Shown here: positions 60,218 to 64,000 of the stretch, piece after piece
Layout of the letters: every line of letters begins with the position of its first letter
Position numbering within the stretch: position 1 is the stretch's first letter
NCBI RefSeq assembly: GCF_003633755.1
Contig: NZ_RBIL01000001.1
Coordinates: forward strand, 3,023,426-3,087,425
Length of the DNA stretch: 64,000 bases
Reading direction: 5' to 3'
Source: Solirubrobacter pauli
Lineage (GTDB): Bacteria; Actinomycetota; Thermoleophilia; Solirubrobacterales; Solirubrobacteraceae
Made by a program: the position numbers and the translations under genes
The notes under the pieces: model-generated
Told to the model about the DNA's origin: nothing
Databases searched by the model: none
What the model saw: the letters and a program-made list of their open reading frames with translations, nothing else

Positions 60218-61047
60218 CCCGACTGCCCGAGTTGGAGCGCGAGCTGTTGCGCGCGGCGCAGGTCCTCGAGCGGCGGCGCCGGCCGTGGTGGCGGATCTCG
60301 CTCCTCGGCGGCGGTGCGACGCTCGCGCTCGCCGCGACGGCCTACGCGACGGCGCAGCTCCTGCTCCCCGAGGGCGACCCGGTGCCGAAGGCGCCGCCCG
60401 CGCAGCGGGCGTCGCTGCCGCAGCTGGATCCGGGGTCGTCGCGGCTCACGAGCCTGCGGGCCGACGACCCCGAGGGCGGGCTGCCGTGGGGCCTGTCCGT
60501 CTCGCGCTCGAAGGACGGGCACCTGGTCTGCGCGCAGGTCGGCCGCGTCCAGGGCGGCAAGCTCGGCGTCGTCGGCCGTGACGGGACCTTCGACGACGAC
60601 GGCGCGTTCCATCCGCTCGCTCCGGACGCGAACCAGGGCGGCAGCTGCGGCGGGATGCCGCCCGACGGGAACCTCGTGCTGGGCACCGACGGGCCGCCGA
60701 TCCCGGCCAGCGGGTTCACCGGCAGCTTCCTCAGCCCCGCCGGCGGCTGCCGGGAGGACGTCCCGGCGTCCACGATGTCGCCGCAGACCCGGCGCAAGCT
60801 GCGCAACGTGCCGGTGTGCAGGGCGAGCAGCCTGCGCGTCGTCAAGTACGGGTTCGCCGGCCGTGACGCCGTCACGGTCGAGTACGGCGGTCGGCGCATC
60901 ACGGCCAACCCCGACGAGAGCGGCGCCTACCTGTTCGTCCTCGAGCCGCGCAAGACGCCGCTCACCCTCACCGTCACCTACAAGGACGGGCGGGTCTGCC
61001 GGTCGTCGTTCCCGCGGCCCCCGGCGGACCTCCCGCCGGACTGCTAG
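60214..61047 (+). CDS. single-pass membrane protein, probable partner of the sigma factor
   Basis: A 277-residue protein starting four bases before the sigma stop (ATGA). A short basic cytoplasmic segment (1-27, LERELLRAAQVLERRRRPWWR) precedes one membrane helix (about 28-50) and a large outer domain with six cysteines, probably disulfide-bonded. No anti-sigma zinc motif (HxxxCxxC) is seen in the short cytoplasmic part. Position suggests an anti-sigma role; sequence does not prove it. Confidence 0.75.
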   Translation: MTRLPELERELLRAAQVLERRRRPWWRISLLGGGATLALAATAYATAQLLLPEGDPVPKAPPAQRASLPQLDPGSSRLTSLRADDPEGGLPWGLSVSRSKDGHLVCAQVGRVQGGKLGVVGRDGTFDDDGAFHPLAPDANQGGSCGGMPPDGNLVLGTDGPPIPASGFTGSFLSPAGGCREDVPASTMSPQTRRKLRNVPVCRASSLRVVKYGFAGRDAVTVEYGGRRITANPDESGAYLFVLEPRKTPLTLTVTYKDGRVCRSSFPRPPADLPPDC

Positions 61048-62210
61048 GCCGCGATCCCGCCCTGGATCACGCGGTCCACGGCCTCTGGCGACAGGATGTG
61101 CTCGATGACCATGATCCCGGTGCCGACGACGCCCGCGCGGTCGCCCAGACGCGACGGGACGATCCGCAGGTCCCCCGTCGCCAGGGGCAGCGAACGCTGG
61201 AAGATCACCTCGCGCACGCCCGCGAGCAGCTGCTGGTGGGCTTCGGCGATGTCGCCGCCGATCACGATCGCGCCGGGGTTGAAGAAGTTCACCGCGCCCG
61301 CCAGGACCTCGCCGAGGCAGCGGCCGGCGTCGCGCACGGCCTGGATGGCCTGCGGCTCGCCCGCGCGCACCAGCGTGACGACGTCCCGCGAGGACTCGGC
61401 CGGCAGGCCCAGCTCGGTCAGCTTGGTGGCGAGCGCGCGTCCGCCCGCGACGGCCTCGAGGCAGCCGATGTTGCCGCAGCGGCAGATGACGTCGTCGTGG
61501 CCGGCGAGCCGGACGTGGCCGATGTCGCCCGCCGCGCCCTGGGCGCCGCGGTGGATGCGCCGGCCGGCGACGATGCCGCAGCCGATGCCGGTGCCGATCT
61601 TCACGTAGAGCAGGTGCTCGTGCTCGCGCCAGTGGGTCCAGTGCTCGCCGAGCGCCATCGTGTTCACGTCGTTGTCGACGAGCACGGGGCCGTCGAAGTG
61701 CTGCGAGAACCACTTCGGGATCGAGAAGCTGTCCCAGCCGGGCATGATCGGCGGCGCGACGGGCTCGCCGGTCGAGAACGCGACCGGCCCGGGCACGCCG
61801 ACGCCGACGCCGCGCACGTCGGCCGCCGAGCGGTCGATACCCGCCAGCAGCTCGAGGAAGTGGCGATGGACCGTGTCCAGGACCGGCTCCGGCCCTTCGC
61901 CGATGTCCATGTCGAAGGTCGTCTCCGCGAGCTGCTGGCCCGCGAGGTCCGAGACGACGAGTCGCGAGTGCGTGGCGCCGAGGTCGGCGACCAGGACGAC
62001 GCCGGCGCCCTGGTTGAACATCAGCACGGTCGGCGGGCGGCCGCCGGTCGAGGCGCTCGCGTGCGCCTCGTAGACCAGCTCGTGCTCGCGCAGCGCGTCG
62101 AGGCGCTGCGCGACGGTCGACCGCGCGAGGCCGGTCTGCTTGACCAGGTCCGCCCGCGTCACGGCATCGCCGTTCCTGATCAGCCGGAGTAGCGTCCCTG
62201 CTCCCGTCAC
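61044..62210 (-). CDS. ROK-family transcriptional regulator, copy 1
   Basis: A 388-residue repressor. N-terminal HTH (VTRADLVKQTGLARSTVAQRLDALREHELV, about 18-47), then the ROK sugar-kinase-like fold: VADLGATHSRLVV (phosphate-binding), GVGVGVPGPV, VLVDNDVNTMALGEHW, GTGIGCGIV, and the zinc site CRCGNIGCLEAVAGG (about 228-240). Such proteins sense sugars and repress sugar-use genes. GTG at 62210 has AGGGAG upstream. It converges on the membrane protein with a four-base overlap and is one of three paralogues in a row. Confidence 0.95.
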   Translation of the reverse strand: MTGAGTLLRLIRNGDAVTRADLVKQTGLARSTVAQRLDALREHELVYEAHASASTGGRPPTVLMFNQGAGVVLVADLGATHSRLVVSDLAGQQLAETTFDMDIGEGPEPVLDTVHRHFLELLAGIDRSAADVRGVGVGVPGPVAFSTGEPVAPPIMPGWDSFSIPKWFSQHFDGPVLVDNDVNTMALGEHWTHWREHEHLLYVKIGTGIGCGIVAGRRIHRGAQGAAGDIGHVRLAGHDDVICRCGNIGCLEAVAGGRALATKLTELGLPAESSRDVVTLVRAGEPQAIQAVRDAGRCLGEVLAGAVNFFNPGAIVIGGDIAEAHQQLLAGVREVIFQRSLPLATGDLRIVPSRLGDRAGVVGTGIMVIEHILSPEAVDRVIQGGIAA

Positions 62211-62246
62211 GACTTCGCTCCCTTCAGACCCAGCGCCATTTCGCTC

Positions 62247-62291
62247 AGTTAACCAGGGATTAGCCCGACTTACCTAAGGATTTGGACCAAA
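62247..62291. promoter_or_regulatory. promoter region of ROK copy 1 with two motifs
   Basis: AGTTAACCAG (62247-62256) recurs at 63583-63592 before ROK copy 2. TTTGGACCAAA (62281-62291) is a perfect dyad in A/T-richer sequence. Both could bind the repressors themselves. Confidence 0.4.
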
Positions 62292-62351
62292 GTTTCACAT
62301 GATTGGACGGAAGGTCGAATCCCTTTTCTCATCTTCCGGACGAAGTGAGCG

Positions 62352-63575
62352 TCAGGCGACTGACCACTGACGGCCGCGCACGACCTCGGCCTGCACGATC
62401 CGGTCGATGACCCCGGGGTCGAGCACGTGCTCGATCACCATGATCGCCGCGCCGACGACGCCGGCCCGGTCACCCAGCTGGGAGTGGCCGAGGCGCAGGT
62501 CCCGCGTGGCCATCGGCAACGAGCGTCCGAAGGACATCTCGCGCATGCCCGCGAGGAGCTGCTGGTGCACCTCCGACAGGTCGCCGCCGATGATCACGGC
62601 GCCGGGGTTGAAGAAGTTGATGCACTCGGCGAGCACCTCGCCGATCGCGCGGCCCGCCTCGCGCACCGCCTGCGCGGCCTCGGGCTCGCCCTCGTGGACC
62701 AGCCGGACGACATCACGTGCGGTCGTGGCGTCCAGGCCCGCTCGCCGGAGCCGCGCCGCGAGCGCGCGCCCGCCGGCCACGGCCTCCAGGCAGCCCAGGT
62801 TCCCGCACCGGCAGACGACGTCGGTGTGGCCCGCGAGCCGCACGTGGCCGATGTCCCCCGCCGCGCCCTGGGCGCCGCGGTGGATCCGGTTGCCGGAGAT
62901 GATCCCGCAGCCGATGCCGGTGCCGACCTTCACGTAGAGCAGGTGCTCGCAGCCGCGCCAGTGCGTCCAGTGCTCGCCCAGCGCCATGATGTTCACGTCG
63001 TTGTCGACGAGCACCGGCACCTCGTAGTGCTGGGAGAACCAGTCCGGGATCGAGAAGCCGTCCCAGCCCGGCATCATCGGCGGCGCGACCGCCTCCCCGC
63101 GCGAGAAGGCGACCGGCGCCGGGATCCCGACCCCGATGCCCCGCACGTCCTCGCCGCTGCGACCGGCCTCGGCGAGGAGCTCGGTGAAGCGCTCGTTGAC
63201 CCAGAACAGGACCTGCTCGGGCAACCGCGCGATGTCCACGTCGTAGGCGCGCTCGGCGAGCGGCGCCCCGGACAGGTCGGTGACGGCGAGTCGCGCGTGG
63301 GTCGCGCCGAGCGCGGCCACGAGCACGACGCCCGCGGAGCGGTTGAAGGCGAGCACCGTCGGCGGCCTGCCGCCCGTGGACGCGCTCCCTCCCGCCTCAT
63401 AGACCAGCCGATGAGCCATCAGGGCCTCCACCCGCTGGGCGACGGTCGAACGTGCCAGGCCTGTTCGCCGTGCGATGTCAGCGCGCGTGACCGCCTCCCC
63501 GTCCCGGATCAGCCCCAGCACACGCCCGGCCCCCACCGGCGCGCTGGGGCTTTGACTCTCTCCTGCGGTCAACAT
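62352..63575 (-). CDS. ROK-family transcriptional regulator, copy 2
   Basis: A 407-residue repressor closely matching copy 1: HTH VTRADIARRTGLARSTVAQRVEAL (about 30-53), ALGATHARLAV, GIGVGIPAPV, VLVDNDVNIMALGEHW, zinc site CRCGNLGCLEAVAGG, and the late NFFNPGAVIIGGDLSEVHQQLLAG. It has about 15 extra N-terminal residues. The ATPase Asp of the phosphate motif is Ala (VAALGATH in place of VADLGATH), pointing to loss of any kinase function. It is separated from copy 1 by 141 bases. Confidence 0.95.
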   Translation of the reverse strand: MLTAGESQSPSAPVGAGRVLGLIRDGEAVTRADIARRTGLARSTVAQRVEALMAHRLVYEAGGSASTGGRPPTVLAFNRSAGVVLVAALGATHARLAVTDLSGAPLAERAYDVDIARLPEQVLFWVNERFTELLAEAGRSGEDVRGIGVGIPAPVAFSRGEAVAPPMMPGWDGFSIPDWFSQHYEVPVLVDNDVNIMALGEHWTHWRGCEHLLYVKVGTGIGCGIISGNRIHRGAQGAAGDIGHVRLAGHTDVVCRCGNLGCLEAVAGGRALAARLRRAGLDATTARDVVRLVHEGEPEAAQAVREAGRAIGEVLAECINFFNPGAVIIGGDLSEVHQQLLAGMREMSFGRSLPMATRDLRLGHSQLGDRAGVVGAAIMVIEHVLDPGVIDRIVQAEVVRGRQWSVA

Positions 63576-63582
63576 GAGCGCG

Positions 63583-63592
63583 AGTTAACCAG
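63583..63592. promoter_or_regulatory. AGTTAACCAG copy before ROK copy 2
   Basis: Same ten bases as at 62247-62256, here eight bases from the start codon. GTTAAC at its centre is a palindrome. Shared placement before two paralogous repressor genes suggests auto- or cross-regulation. Confidence 0.35.
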
Positions 63593-63688
63593 AGACGCAA
63601 CACGAAATCGACACAACTCGCGAAGGTTTCCGCTTTAAGAGGGCGCTATCGCGAACTTAGGCGCGGTTCTTTTGCGTAGGGACAGGGG

Positions 63689-63717
63689 AAAGTGACACGT
63701 TTCAACGCTGACACTTT
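63689..63717. promoter_or_regulatory. AAAGTG inverted repeat between ROK copies 3 and 2
   Basis: AAAGTGACA (63689-63697) and TGACACTTT (63709-63717) form an inverted repeat with one mismatch and an 11-base spacer, three bases past the ROK copy 3 stop and 114 bases before copy 2. Operator or terminator. Confidence 0.35.
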
Positions 63718-63719
63718 GC

Positions 63720-64000
63720 TCAATGACCGTTGTCGCGGCGGTGCACGAGCCGGTTCACGGAGGCCTCGGCCAGGACGTGCTCGATCGCCATCACGGCCGC
63801 GCCGGTCGTCTCCGCGGCCTCGCCCAGGCGCGTCGCGGTGACGATGAGGTCACGGGTCGCCATCGGGAGCGAGCGCGTGAAGGCGGTTCCCCGCAGGCCG
63901 GCCAGCAGCGGCTCGGAGGCGGCGGCGAGCTCCCCGCCGAGCACGATCGCGCCCGGGTTGTAGAAGTTCACGCACGCGGCGAGCACCTCGCCGACGGCGC
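63720..64000 (-). CDS. ROK-family transcriptional regulator, copy 3, cut by window edge
   Basis: Only the last 93 codons are inside the window; the frame runs through the edge, continuing AVGEVLAACVNFYNPGAIVLGGELAAASEPLLAGLRGTAF... This matches the C-terminal part of the two ROK repressors next to it (NFFNPGAIVIGGDIAEAHQQLLAG). The N-terminal HTH and zinc site lie outside. It ends 145 bases before copy 2 on the same strand. Confidence 0.9.
   Translation of the reverse strand, partial: AVGEVLAACVNFYNPGAIVLGGELAAASEPLLAGLRGTAFTRSLPMATRDLIVTATRLGEAAETTGAAVMAIEHVLAEASVNRLVHRRDNGH

Noticed and set aside
62305-62330. tRNA T-arm-like sequence (AAGGTCGAATCCCTT)
   Set aside because: The loop lacks the first T of a T-loop and no acceptor, D or anticodon stems fit around it; it lies in a ROK promoter region.
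63601-63700. CRISPR or direct-repeat array in the A/T-richer ROK intergenic regions
   Set aside because: Only one ten-base motif is shared between the two regions; there is no regular repeat-spacer pattern anywhere in the window.
1-64000. Mobile element or prophage island
   Set aside because: No transposase, integrase, att-like repeats or terminal inverted repeats were seen and base composition is uniform apart from short promoter patches.

Overview
The window is very GC-rich DNA with strong G/C bias at third codon positions, frequent GTG (some TTG) starts and tightly overlapping ATGA/GTGA gene junctions. With its many large LuxR-type ATPase regulators, DUF1080, DyP, SDR and ROK proteins, this points to a soil actinobacterium, most plausibly of the Solirubrobacterales (Solirubrobacter/Conexibacter type). 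That placement is inferred from gene content and style only; there is no rRNA or other marker. No tRNA, rRNA, CRISPR array, transposase or integrase was found, so it reads as ordinary chromosome. No gene-free stretch exceeds 300 bases.

Layout. 1-10.5 kb: two tandem LuxR-type ATPase regulators (first cut by the window edge), then a translationally coupled trio: a Pls/PosA-type single-module NRPS with a lysine-like adenylation code, a very short Sfp-like phosphopantetheinyl transferase and an APC permease. This looks like a polyamino-acid (epsilon-polylysine-like) locus. 10.8-14.2 kb: small secreted protein, then an arginine/ornithine-type antiporter and arginine deiminase. 14.3-19.6 kb: membrane protein with a degenerate nuclease-like tail, secreted NHL-repeat protein, LURP-one-like protein. 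19.6-26 kb: six-gene redox operon (cysteine-less flavin disulfide-reductase homologue, small ferredoxin-fold-like protein, DUF4331, DyP peroxidase, crotonase, sulfite-oxidase-like molybdoenzyme), the best candidate for an undescribed pathway.

26-37 kb: NarL-type sensor kinase, amphi-Trp protein, MalT-like regulator, coiled-coil membrane protein, SDR with divergent XRE regulator, TetR gene behind three helically phased operators, an aldo/keto reductase pseudogene and an intact one, DUF1275 protein. 37-45 kb: a LuxR-type ATPase regulator broken by a one-base frameshift, secreted alpha/beta hydrolase, secreted protein, a VOC/MarR/TauE group with three copies of one perfect operator, and a P450. 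45-55 kb: secreted DUF1080 protein, then signalling genes (GGDEF-EAL, Rcp1-like regulator and kinase; a pseudo-receiver/kinase reading frame with two near-duplicate NarL regulators) and a GreA-like protein.

54.7-58.4 kb: D-amino-acid dehydrogenase-like flavoprotein converging on a polar amino-acid ABC importer. 58.5-61 kb: DUF1905 protein, alpha/beta hydrolase, ECF-like sigma factor with a probable membrane partner. 61-64 kb: three tandem ROK repressors, the last cut by the window edge. Amino-acid handling recurs (lysine-type NRPS, two APC-family permeases, arginine deiminase, amino-acid ABC importer, D-amino-acid oxidation).
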